Origin: Romanomermis culicivorax
Lineage: Eukaryota; Nematoda; Enoplea; Mermithida; Mermithidae
Assembly: GCA_963922205.1 (NCBI GenBank)
Contig: CAWUHX010000427.1
Span: 62,001 to 126,000, forward strand
Length of the DNA: 64,000 nucleotides
Direction of reading: 5' to 3'
The notes under the pieces are model-generated. The model was not told the origin of the DNA and ran no database searches. It saw only the letters and a list, made by a program, of their open reading frames with translations. Shown one piece after another: positions 10,868 through 21,913 of this stretch (within the stretch, counting starts at the first letter, position 1; each line of letters opens with the position of its first letter). The translations under genes and the position numbers were made by a program.

Positions 10868-11470
10868 ACACGGATCGGGCCGATGGATCCAGATCGGGTG
10901 CCTAAAACATGGATCTCGACGGATTGGGGTATTTTCTCCTAAAATATGGTTTTTGAGTGCCTAAAACACGGATCGCGGCCGATCACAATGGATCAGTGGA
11001 CTGATCCAGGTCCATCAGGAATACGTCTAAAACACGGATTTTCGTCACATATCACCCCTGATGGATCGGCCTACTATGTATTAATTTTTGATCGGGAACC
11101 CAAATTTTGGATCTGGATCATTTTTTTTGAACCTGATCAAATTTTTTTGATCTGCATCACTTTTTATTTATTCAGATCAAATTTTTTTGATCTAGATCAA
11201 ATTTTGTCGTCCTGATGAGTATTTTTGCGTCACATACTCACATTTTGGTCCACATCCCATTTTTTGATCTGGATCAATGTTCTTATATATTTTTTGACCT
11301 ACACCAAATTTTTTCCAATTTTTTCATTTTTTTCTGACCCAGACTACAATTTTTCGTCATTATGGTGCATATGTTTGCATCATGTATTCAGACTCGAATT
11401 TTTTTTAGTGCATTTTTTGGCTCAAAGTTTGAGTTATCTGACCTGGATCCACAACGGATCACTCGAAAAC
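10868..11470. repeat. GATC-rich degenerate repeat block
   Basis: The motifs GGATC, GATCTGGATC, CTGATC and AAACACGGATC recur at irregular spacing over 600 bp, together with TCAAATTTTTTTGATC units. Open frames here simply follow the low-complexity composition. It resembles the subterminal GGATCC arrays of the hAT element at the window start, but no hAT-type ends or target duplication were found around it. Confidence 0.5.
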
Positions 11471-11826
11471 AGTTACAAAATATGTCTGTAGTTGAATGTT
11501 TTACAGCATGGCTGAAAATGTCCACTCATTTTGGGTCTTAAAATTCTATTTATACTCAGTTATCAGTTGTTCAATGTGGAATTTGAAACTTATTTTACTT
11601 GAAAGAAAAATTACAGTAAATATGTACAAATAACAAAATACAATTGAAAACGGCACCCAGAACACTGGCAAACTAGTAACATGAATAAAAAAAAAACAAA
11701 AAAAAAACAAAAACTATCAAAATAGGTCAGGGGTACACAAAGACCCCGAGGATGGGCTTTGACCACGAATTCATCATCCCACTTCCTTGCATCTTTATTT
11801 TCACTAAAATAATAAAGAAGTTTAAA
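11471..11826. other. intergenic, no gene seen
   Basis: Contains A-rich tracts (about 11689-11712). The open frames here are on the minus strand and run into the LTR, so they are not credible genes. Confidence 0.4.
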
Positions 11827-12386
11827 TGTTGGGCACCCTGTTGATGGCAAGCAGCATAAGGAAATTGCCATGCAAATCGAGAAAATTGGACGACCAGCGG
11901 CGCAAACATTTGCATAGAAATGGAGGGCCACAGAAAGACCAAAGTGATAGTGATTATTCATTGTCAACTTTATATTATTTTTCGTAATAACAGCTGGCGT
12001 CCAGCGTTCCCAGTATCTACGTTTTATATTTGCATAATATTATTAGTGGTCAATCCACATTCTTTTTATATTTCGTCCAATTTATTGTTTAACAGATTTG
12101 TTTACTATTTAGATTTGACTGATCGACGACAGCGAAGGGCCACTGGCCCAGGCACCAGCTTGCAGTCAGCAAGCTCTGGAAAACCTGTTAGGGGATCCAA
12201 TCAAGTAAGTCTATCCCTGAGGGGATTCCTTGTCTCATCTAAGTAAGTAATCTTTGTTGTTGCAGGTCGGGGAAATGGACTGTTGCGCGATCTCCGAGGC
12301 TTAACCAAGGAATTAGCTCTAACAGGTCAGTTCAGACCCGAAGCCTCAATCTTTTCTTAAACTCCTAAGGAAAGACCTGCACAAAA
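11827..12386 (+). repeat. 5' LTR of element 1
   Basis: Starts TGTTGGGCACCCTGTTGATG and aligns from end to end with 23665-24283. It includes matching GCAGTCAGCA and ATCCCTGAGGGGATTCCTTG blocks. Confidence 0.9.
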
Positions 12387-12388
12387 AG

Positions 12389-12405
12389 TGGTGGCTCTTA
12401 ACTCC
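12389..12405 (+). promoter_or_regulatory. candidate primer binding site, element 1
   Basis: TGGTGGCTCTTAACTCC starts two bases after the LTR with the usual TGG (complement of a tRNA CCA end). I could not assign the tRNA. Confidence 0.4.
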
Positions 12406-12410
12406 TCACC

Positions 12411-14604
12411 ATGGACCTTCCTAGTCAGACTAAGAGAAAAGAAAATCCTCCAGGTTTCTACAGAAAGTTAGCAGGATTCAAAATGCCTAATGAAAGGATA
12501 CCGAGAGGTAATACTTTGAAAAGATCACCACCCAGAGTGGCGAGTGCTGGGAATCTGCTAAATTTGGGAGACGGAGATCAGCAATGGCATGCTGCTCCGG
12601 ACCCAGTGATCCCAGATCAAACTCCGGCGAGGGTTCAACCATTGCTACAACAAGCAATACATTTTACCCCCCAAGATGCGGGTGTACCAATTGACTGCCC
12701 ACCAGTGATTGCCATCGATCAGCAAGAGGCAGGCCCAACGAATCCCAACCCAGATGCTGATGGACCGCGGCCCCGAAATTTGAAAAGGTCACTGCCAAAC
12801 TTCAATATTAGCAGGACCAAAGAGGGACGTTATTATGCCTGAATTTGGACTGAATTTGAATGAAGTGGATCCCTAAATCGAAGGAGGATTAGAGAGGATG
12901 CCACAGGATCGTGGGTGATTCCCTCGCAGGAAAGAGCTCCCGAAATGTCCACGCAAGAGTTGGCCACAAAGCTACGCGAACTGAAAGGGACCGTCAAAGC
13001 ATTATTGGACATCATCGCGAATGCCGCCACCAAGGACAATAAAAGGTAAGCCGACAGTCGCGGACAGGAGCTGGATAGACAGGTTAGACCATGTAATAGG
13101 GGTGCAAAAAGAGACAACTGTCTCTTTGCTGAAAAATATGCAGGCGCAGGGCCTAGTAATAGGCCTGAAATTGATGAAGAGCAAAGACTCAACTTTGAGC
13201 CCAAAAGTTGGAGAGGTTCAGCTAGGGATCTTCCATTGGAGGGAGCTGAGCAATCGGCAGACCTCAGGAATTCAAATCAGATAGCTTCGCAGGATCCAAC
13301 TTTAACAAGAGTGGTCTATGATGGTAGAGGAAACATAGTTGATCCAAATACCCTTGGACCAGATCAACTGGCATGTTTCCCATACAGGGATTATAGGTTT
13401 GACAGAGACAATATACCATCAGATCAAGGAGGTGTACCACCTCAATGAGATCCAAATCGAGTTGTGCTGCAATCTCTCAACTCTGATCTTGATCCAGTGT
13501 TAACAGCAGCTTATGATCAGAGAGAAATGCCAACAAATAATTTGAAACAAGAGACTGTTGTTAGGAATATCGTTAAAGGTGTGCTAAGTAAACTTTTAGA
13601 TGAGAGTATGGTAAATCAGTAGGTTCTTGGCTTTTTAACAGCACTTGAAGGGGAATTCCATAGGGATACACCCAAGTCAGCCAGCACTGCTGAGGCTTTC
13701 TAAAGGTAGACCGAAGGCTGTTGTAGGTGACAACATGACCTATAGAGGGGCCAGGAGAGCCATTATAAATGTCTTTGCACCTGAGTGTAACCTGGAAATG
13801 TTAACCAGGGAGTTGTTCGAGATCCAACAAAGACCCAATGAACAGGCTGTGGAGTTTTTAAAAAGGGTTAGTATACTAGTGGAACTAGTCAAAGGTGATT
13901 TAGACTATCAGTCAAAACAGAGGCTGATCATTGACACCTTTGTATACAAGAGTGATCCCACTTTTCAATCTGAATTGAAAAATACCAAGCATACCTTTAG
14001 AACTTGGTATGACTTAGCAGTTGAAGTTAATGATATTGAATGCAGGTACAAGAATGCCTTTCGGAGATACGGACCTAAGGGTACACAGCAGTATCTTATC
14101 CTTATTAATGAAGTAGGTATGCCAAGTGGGCATGATCCTGAGATTGCCGTAGTTGCTAGAAATCAGTCAGAAGGATTTCATTAGGACCAGAGAAAAAGGT
14201 TTCGGCAACCACATCAAACTGTAGGTAATCAGGTACCAGCCCAGACCCAAAGGTCAAGGAGTGATTCTCCTGAAATAGAGGAGATTCCAGTTTAGGAAGC
14301 CCCTAAGGCTCAGACCAAAAAAGGTAAGAAAGAATCTCTTCTATTAAAAATTTCTAAAGAGATGGTACAACTGGTTGAAAGGTTCAACCAGCTTCAGCAA
14401 AAAGTTGATAATAGGCAAGTGGAAAATCGGTCTGATGTGGCCATACCCGGCACCAGCCAGGGAGGTCAAGTTTCCTGAGATCTGACAAAGCCATGGTGTG
14501 AGTTCCACAAGAACATAACACATAATACTGCACACTGCAGGACATTGAAAGTGTTGTCAGAGCACAGGAGCAGAGGCAGAGCCAGCTTCCCTAGCTTCAA
14601 CAGT
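12411..14604 (+). pseudogene. gag of LTR element 1 (broken)
   Basis: A first open frame (12411-12842, ATG 22 bases after the candidate primer site) is Pro- and basic-rich. After stops and frame changes, 13645-14184 has a helical capsid-like segment (LEMLTRELFEIQQRPNEQAV, then a helical run to WYDLAVEVNDIE) typical of Ty3/Gypsy Gag. Just past this, at about 14628-14715, another frame reads an RGG/RGRG-rich tail, probably the RNA-binding end in place of a CCHC zinc knuckle, which I did not find. Several stops (for example TAG 14182-14184) show it is dead. Confidence 0.65.
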
Positions 14605-14620
14605 TGAGGCTTCAACAGTT

Positions 14621-15760
14621 TTGCAAGAGGTAACTATAGAGATAGAGGAGGTTACCCGAATGCCAATTTTAATAGTAGAGGCAGAGGTGCATATAACATC
14701 GGCTATTCAGGTTATCAGGATATCCATGAGAGTTACCAACAGAATTCCGATTATAATGAATTTCTGGAATTCAAGAGAAAAAAGAACTGCAGAAGCAGTT
14801 CCAACAACACAGCAATACCAGCAGCAAGCTGCATTACAGTCACCTCAGCCACCACAGGCTATTACGGGACCGACTCAGACTCTCCAACAGGGTCAATTCA
14901 CAAATCAGCAGCCCCAGAAGGATTATTCTAGTGTAATGGTTGCAAGGCAATCACAAATGAATCCTTTGGGCGAAGTAAATCAGAGAGTGAATTGTCCTAA
15001 TGTGGTATTAGGTAGCATTGTACAAATGAATGCAATTGCGCCACAAAGTGTAGTACTATCAGTACAAGTAGTAAAGAGAGGCACACCAGCTAGCATTCAG
15101 GAACAACATTTGCTGGATACATACCATAGAACAGCCCCGTTAGACATTGAGGTTGTTATTGGAGGTCGTAAGACATTGGCTCTAATTGACACAGGAGCTC
15201 AGTGTACTGTAATGTCAGCTAAGTTTCTAAAAGAAACTTTGGGCCCAGATTACACGGAATATCCGAGGATATTGAACATTACTGTAGCCAACGGTAAGAC
15301 AGTCCAAGCCCAAGGGTATATCCAATTCAGGATGGATACATTGTGTGGACAGTTCCCCGTAAAAGCAATTGTAATTCCTGAAGCAGGTGAAAACGTGATT
15401 GTGGGAACAGATTTTTTGGCTCATCCTCAGGTAGGAGCCATAATAGATTTCAGGAATAGGATGATGATGCTCAACAACCCTCAGCAGAGGATATACGTTA
15501 TGCCAGACCAGCCCCAAATGAATTGTGGAGAGGTCATGACCAGGAGTGCTGTGGAATCTACAACGAGTGCTGCCGACCAGTGTCAGCCAAAGATTTGTCT
15601 GCTAAACGTATCGGTGCCAGTGGTGAGTGTGAATCCAATCTACTTACCTAGTGGTATGGATATACTTCTGAGAGCAAAGCTTTGGGATAAGGTAGGCAAA
15701 AATCGCCTGAATGGAATCATAATAGAATCTGAAGAAAATGAAAAAAAAGGTTCCACATAG
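14621..15760 (+). pseudogene. retropepsin region of LTR element 1
   Basis: The aspartic protease active site LIDTGAQCTVMS is centred at 15188, preceded by the strand DIEVVIGGRKTLA and followed by a flap and the C-terminal ENVIVGTDFLAH element (the hydrophobic-hydrophobic-G-T-D motif of retropepsins). These proteases cleave Gag-Pol. The first 100 codons of this frame overlap the RGG tail read in another frame, and a Gln/Pro-rich linker precedes the domain. The frame stops at 15758-15760 before the RT domain. Confidence 0.8.
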
Positions 15761-15801
15761 ATAGTACCATAGTAGATGGTACGAAAGATGATTTTGTAGT
15801 T

Positions 15802-16527
15802 ATGGTATCCAACAACACAGGATCAGGATGCCATTTGAAAGGTAATCAAATAATTGGCCATACTAATTCAGTGTTGTATGATGCGGATAACCAAGATCAA
15901 CCAAAGGGGAAGATAGTTGAGGATATGGAGAAGCTGCAAACCTGTGCAGTCCAAGCTAGACCTGATTCGACTCAATCGGATGAGAAAGAGTTCAAGGAAG
16001 CTTTGTACAGTATGCTGGCTAAATCCAACATACCATCTGAACAATTGGAACAAGCTTTACGATGTCTCACAAAATATAGAGACGTGTTCAGCTTGCCCAA
16101 TGATCCTCCAACTACTACACCCTACTTAACCTGTAAAATAAATACAGGCGATGCAGCACCTGTGGCAAAAAGGTACCACAGGACTGCCACTAATTTACAG
16201 CCACATGTTCGTGAGCATGTCCAAGATATGCTCAAAAAGGGTGTAACTGAACCATCAAAGTCGCCTTGGGCAGCTCCGTTATTTCTTGTAGATAAAAAGG
16301 ATGGTACCAAGCGACCTGTAGTGGACTTTAGGGGTATAAATGATGTTATCAAGGATGATAAATATCCCATTCCAAGAATGGATGATTATCTAGACTGTTT
16401 AGGTAAAGCAAAGTTTTATACCACCTTAGATCTCAAGTCAGGGTATTGGCAAGTGCCAATGGATGAAGAAAGCAAGGAGAAAACTGCTTTCATATGCCAG
16501 GAAGGGCTTTACCAATTTAAAGGGTGA
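15802..16527 (+). pseudogene. reverse transcriptase N-terminal half, element 1
   Basis: Ty3/Gypsy RT fingers and early palm are clear: KYRDVFSLPND, KKGVTEPSKSPWAAPLFLV, RPVVDFRGIND, then motif A as YTTLDLKSGYWQVPM with its catalytic Asp. Sequence homologous to RT ends at LYQF near 16518. The YxDD motif, thumb, connection and RNase H are absent; the next coding sequence is already the integrase N-terminal linker. The copy cannot reverse transcribe. Confidence 0.85.
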
Positions 16528-18103
16528 TCCAGAATCAATTTCGCCAGCAAACTTGATAAATGCTGTAACTATGAGGAGCATGGTGAAAGAAGTGGATAAA
16601 GGTAATCAGGCTCAGGTCCAGCCTGATGGCGATCAGGGTAAAGAAGTAGTAAATAGGGGAAACCAGGAAAAAGGTAATGAAAAAAGAGTTACCCGGTTAT
16701 ACCTGGAAAAAGAACCAGAATTTACTTTGGCAGACCCCAAAGAAACTGAGTTGCCAAAAGGGCTCATTAGAGATGATCTCATGGCCCTCTTGCAGAGAAA
16801 AGATGAGGTATTAAAACCTTACTTTGATAGATTGGGTCCAAATGGGACTACCAAGTATCATAGTGGATTTTACATCCAGAATGAAGTGTTATACTGCAAA
16901 GCCGGACAGGGATCGGATGATCAAATGGTTGTCCCATCCTGCCTAAGGGACAATACTTTGCACCAGTACCACCGTGCCGTAATGATGACTCATCAGGGGT
17001 TCAAAAGGACTTTTGCTATGATTAAGAAATAGTTCTGGTGGCCTGGAATTGAAAAGGATGTCAGGCACTGGATAAAGTTTTGTCCAGTATGTCAAATGGC
17101 TAATCAGAGAAGCACCCAAATTCCTCCACTGATACCAATTATTCCACAAGATCCCTTTGACATAGAATCAGTGGATATCATGGGTATTTCTCCACTAAGT
17201 GAGAAGAGACCGTATGTCATAGTTTTCCAGGACTATTTTACAAAGTAGGTTGAAGCTGAACTGATCCCAGATCAGTCAGCTAGCACCGTTGTACATACTT
17301 TTCTAAAAGCAATTGTGTTTAGACACAGGGACTCCACGGAGATTACTCAGTGACAGAGTAGGTTGTTTTACCTCAGATCTGATGAAAGAAATCTGCAAGT
17401 TATTGGAGTGTCAAAAAATTTACACACCAGCGTACCACCCTCAAGGAAACAGAATGGTGGAGAGGTTTAATCAGACACTCATCAAGCAGCTCAGAAAAGT
17501 GGCCATTGAGGAAAAAGATAATTGGCCAAGATATTTGAGAGCTGTGGTGTTTGCCTATAATGCCACGCCACATGCAGCAATGGGGCAATCCCTATTTTCA
17601 CTACTCAGAGGTCACGAGGCAACCTTCGGGTTAAACTTGTCGAAAGCATATGATATTGTAATGCCGACAGCAATGCAGAGGCATATAAATATGTGTTGAC
17701 AAGTCATTTAGTCAACCTATACGAAGATATTGCTAAAAATGTCTAGAGTGTTGCCGAAAAATCGAAGAAATACTTCCATAAGAAGTCCAAACAACATGGG
17801 TTCAAAATTAAGGACTGGGTTCTGCTAGAAGTAGACAAGCAGAAAAAGTTAGGACTACCATGGTCTGGTCTGTTCATAGTTACCCACATTTGGCAAGGAG
17901 CAGAAAATGTTGTCACCATCGTACATTGGGACAACCTGCTAAATCGCCAAATTGTTTCAATCAGCAGGTTGAAACATTTTCATTACAAGACCACTAGGGT
18001 CTTGCCACGAATAGCGCGAGCCAATCAGGATGCGCCATGTGACGAAAATACACCACTTTCCAATATGGCGCAAACAGTTATGACTGGAGCGCAAAACAAA
18101 TGA
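16528..18103 (+). pseudogene. integrase of LTR element 1 (broken)
   Basis: A linker leads to the zinc-binding domain (HQYHRAVMMTHQGF, then FWWPGIEKDV and FCPVCQMA), interrupted by TAG 17030-17032. The catalytic core follows: first Asp in ESVDIMG (about 17174), a further stop TAG 17248, a frame change, second Asp in LLSDRVGCFTSDL, and the Glu in MVERFNQTL. A C-terminal GPY/F-like segment (KDWVLLEVDKQKKLG, LPWSGLFIV) lies in a third frame, ending at TGA 18101-18103. All three DDE residues are still readable but the gene is split over several frames. Confidence 0.8.
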
Positions 18104-19197
18104 AATCATTTGGAAATTCGCCCAAGGTGAATCTATGCGCGATCTCGCGCTGATTTTTTATTTTATTTGTGTACATAATCGCGCCTAGGTACTTATTTTA
18201 AGAAATAATATGTAATATTTTGTAATATTTATTGTGAATGCTTAACTCCTATTTATTTTGTAAAACTTTTTCTATTTATTTCAGACTTTGGGAAGAATTC
18301 TTTGGAATTTTAGACCAAAGTGTCAACCCAAAATATTTTTTGCCATTTTTCCGAAAAATAATTTTCAAAATTTTTCGTTTTTCAAGATTAATTATAGCTG
18401 CCCCGGCTTATCTGATTTCTAAACTTCCATCGGAAGGAAGAAGTAAAACATTCCCCAAATCGAACATAAAAAGGAAATTAGCAGAACTGCTAGATTAAAC
18501 TTTTTCAGCATTCAGAAAATTTTATACTTTAAAATTTTATTATTCGAAAGAAAGAAAAAATTTGGAAACGAAAAGAAATGGGAAAGGGCCAGCCATACCG
18601 CCAACAAGCTCTGACACGTGAGGGTCACACTCAGAGCGCCACATTGAATATGGGAGAGCCCAGCACTGGCAAGATAACCAGTTTTTCTTCATTGATGGTA
18701 AGTTTGGAACTTAATTTTATCAAACTTTTGGAAACCACAGGAAATGCCCGGAAGTCACTGGAAGACGAGCTCGTCGTCCCAAAGGGGAGACGAGGTTAGA
18801 ACTTAGAGGGAACGAAAAACGGGAGTACCGAGAATCGGAAACTCATAGCCAATCAAGGAATTTCCAAACTTGGAAATATACCTGATGTCAGTGAGAGTTA
18901 GACGTTTCAAAGGAAACCTAGAACTTTGAGTTCAGCCCGTCCAAAATTTTTTATCAAAATTCATCAAAAATAAATTATTTTCAAATCAAATTATATCACT
19001 TTTTCGATATCAAAATCATTAAAAATTATCAATCTCGAGCGCTATAAAAATTGTAAATACTAAGCGTAGTTGGAGCATAGTTGGTCGCTCAAGCAGCTTG
19101 TCAGAGATTGGTGTCCGATCGAGTGGTGGACAATCGGATCAGGTCTACCCTCCCCAACATATAGAGGTAGCAAGGGTAAGATTTGGTAAGGTGTTAG
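18104..19197 (+). other. non-coding gap between integrase and accessory ORFs of element 1
   Basis: AT-rich sequence with a short basic open frame (18238-18498) and another (18578-18799, starting MGKGQPYRQQ) that I do not recognise. The location suggests a leader or promoter for the downstream accessory region, but no motif proves it. Confidence 0.4.
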
Positions 19198-20485
19198 TTG
19201 CCTACCAGCTCAATGTTTGTATATCAGTGGCTCACCCAACAAGCCTGCACTAATTTATTTTCTATGAAACTTAATCGGCTTGTTGTTGTGGTGCTGGTGT
19301 GCTCTAGACCCAAAGCAGACGCTGAAAAAAGGGGAATAAGTACTAAAATTAATAGTATCTTTCAATGTTCAGATTACAACGTCAAAAGGGTCGTAAGGAT
19401 CCAAGAACTGGATCAGTGGTTTAAAGCCACTTTTGGATACGGGCCAGCTAATCCCAAGGAACCACATATGGTAGACATAGGGAAAGTTAGCTAAGTACTC
19501 CACTTTATCCAAGAAGTATTGATCTTCAAAGGACAACCAGTTTGTGGATTTGACGTCGAAAAGGTCCATCACGATAAAGTTGCTGCCTTGTTCAAGATGA
19601 GAGAGGTCGACAATCGGATGGGAAAAGAATTTGCCCAATACGTAAGCTTCGCACTCACCAAAGCCAGACATATGTCATTGATACCACAACCTTAATGGTC
19701 AAGGAATGGGCAAGCCTCCATGATTCCCTGAATTCCAACATGCTATTCGCCAGATATTTGGTATGGGAGGATTTGGTAAGTATCTATAATGTATGTGGTT
19801 CAGGGCCAGACAATAAGGATAGGGACAAAACTGTCCCATTACGGGAACATCTAAGGAAGACCAAGGGTCGATACTTTGATCTAGACCATTTGGCCTTGAC
19901 CATGGTAGGGGTTAACCTAGAGAAAAAATGTTTTCAGATGGGTATTTGTCTCGAAACCTTTCGGTTAAAGGGATTGTTCATGGAATTTTACCTAATAGAT
20001 GTGGGCCCTATCAGTATGATTTTTCACTAAAGGCGAACTGTGATTGGTTTGCCAAGAAAGGAATATTGCCGGAAGAGCTTAGGTACGCAGCTCTAGACTT
20101 GTATTATTCACTATTGGTCATGTTTGCTGCGATTCACTATGGCATGGCCCATCAGCTGCTCATGCAAATACAGATTTTCGATCATGACAAGATTGATCCC
20201 AAGCAGATCAACACTGTAGCCCTTCATTTTTTGCAGCAATATTCAGTAATACCAGGGCAGGTGAATAGAGAAATGGGGCTAGGTTCCCCAGTAATGGAAA
20301 CGGATCAGGTACAGCCGAATAAGGTGTACCATATGATGAAATGTGAAATGTATAACTGTTGGGCAGTACAAATGCAGGGAAATAACACCGGTTATAATAC
20401 CGCACCTACGGAATGTAACCCCGTTCGTCCTCAAGGCGTTCAATTGCCAAGTGGTTCTTACCCGCTACTCCTGAGAGATAGCTAA
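19198..20485 (+). pseudogene. DEDDy 3'-5' exonuclease-like domain in LTR element 1
   Basis: The domain resembles the WRN/EXD2 type 3'-5' exonuclease fold (Pfam DNA_pol_A_exo1 type). Motif I is QPVCGFDVEK, with the Asp/Glu pair at about 19552-19560. A motif-II-like stretch CGSGPDNKDRDK leads to a YFDLDHLALTM segment. Motif III is [19 protein letters not shown], carrying the Tyr and Asp of the YxxxD signature (20084-20098). Such enzymes remove nucleotides from nucleic acid 3' ends. The region is spread over three frames: one stop (TAA 19492-19494), a shift near 19692 and a one-base shift at the A6 run 19923-19928. It lies on the pol strand between the LTRs, so it is element cargo. The assignment rests on motif reading, not a database search. 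Confidence 0.65.
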
Positions 20486-21457
20486 CCACTAAAAGACGAC
20501 AAGTACACAGAAGACAGTGATCCTGATGAAATCCAGGCCGTACAAATACCAGACTGGGTCACCATCACCAAAGATATTTTGGAAAATCTCAAATCAGGTG
20601 GATTCTTTTATGATTTAGAATGTAAGATATCTTTGACTCTTTATGAAAACGCTGAGCTATACTGGCAGCAAGCCGGGAAGCCTGATGACATCCCACAAGA
20701 AGTGTTTTCATGTAGTAATCATTACCCAGTGGGTATAGATGGCCATAAGGAAGTCTACAGCACAAACTTTTACACCCAAAATTTGGCCAAGATATCAAGT
20801 ATGCTAGATGAGCGAAACTTTCTGGAGTTAGAGCAGATCTGCAAATTCATGCCATTGGCCTATCATTTGGCATGGCCTCATTCAAGAGCCAAGTGCGATT
20901 ATGAAACTAACGCGCTGCTAAATTATAACTTTTTAAATAGTTATACTAGAGAAGGCCAGGAGATGATCAAACGCATGTCCTGGAAGTCAGGCGACCACCT
21001 GGCTTATTATTTAGAGTTAGCAGCCTCGTTGCCACCGTCGCAACCCCCAAATCCAACCAAGAAAGGGGTATACCTGTGGCAAAATCAGTTTCGGTTTGTC
21101 GCCCTGCGATTCAGAGAAGCCAAAGAAATTCTACAAATCGGTGATGATAAATCATTATTGAAGGATGAAGCCTATAAGGTAAATCCGTATTATTGCATCA
21201 CTTTTTACTACATAGGTTTTGAGACTTTAACGCCGGGATTGCGGTATCCTATGACCGAAGACGCACAACCAACTGATTATCCAACGGCTTACGCACCGCG
21301 AAATCCACTCGAACTCAGACCGGAATTTGTCAGTAAAAGCTTCCGGGAGAGGAAAATTGCTTTGGATATGCCTGGGTATACATTAACTTATACCCCAGCT
21401 GGTGAGTTAATTTCTAAATTACCTTTGAATCGTCCCTCAACTTCCCAAACAGCGTAA
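20486..21457 (+). pseudogene. accessory region of element 1, part 2 (unknown)
   Basis: It stays in the frame of the exonuclease C-terminus; only TAA 20483-20485 separates them. About 320 residues, globular in composition, Tyr- and Trp-containing, ending in a Pro/Ser-rich tail before TAA 21455-21457. I do not recognise the family. Its uninterrupted frame over nearly 1 kb shows it was recently protein coding. Confidence 0.55.
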
Positions 21458-21883
21458 GCTGGAGGGTCGGGACAGGTTAAAGTACAGCTGCAAGCCCCAG
21501 CACCGGTGGTCAAAGTGAAACAACCAGCTTTGGACACTGCTGCTACGCAAGCAGCTGCCGTAGTAGTCCTGGTGCTGCTGCCAACGCAACCAGCCGTGGC
21601 ACAGCCGACTCCAGTACCTCAGGTACAGCAGCTGGCAGAGCCTGAACCAGAAGTGGTCACCATCATGCAATCTGTACCTCGGGCACCAGCTGTTTTGCCA
21701 GCTAAAGTGAAACAACTGTTGCCTAAGATACAAAATTCAGACTCTGAGTCCAGTTCGGAGGAGGATGAGGAAGAAGAAGATGAAATTCTGGAGTCTGAGG
21801 GCCAGAAATCGGAGAACAAAGACTCGATGGAGGCCAAAACTCAGCAACAGGCTATTGAGGAGAAAAAATCCAAACTCAAATAG
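21458..21883 (+). pseudogene. accessory region of element 1, part 3 (Pro/Gln/Val linker and acidic patch)
   Basis: Same frame again after one stop. The composition changes to a Pro/Gln/Val/Ala-rich disordered linker followed by a Ser/Glu/Asp-rich acidic patch at about 21738-21800 and a Lys-rich end. No catalytic motif was seen. It looks like a disordered connector in a larger polyprotein. Confidence 0.5.
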
Positions 21884-21913
21884 ACGAAGCAGCAACCAAA
21901 ATGTCGGGAATAG

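Noticed and set aside
11611-11967. Minus-strand frames with hydrophobic runs
   Set aside because: They run across the start of the 5' LTR of element 1 and owe their hydrophobic residues to A/T-rich tracts.
12833-13204. Minus-strand frame opposite gag of element 1
   Set aside because: It is the antisense of gag sequence and has no independent support.
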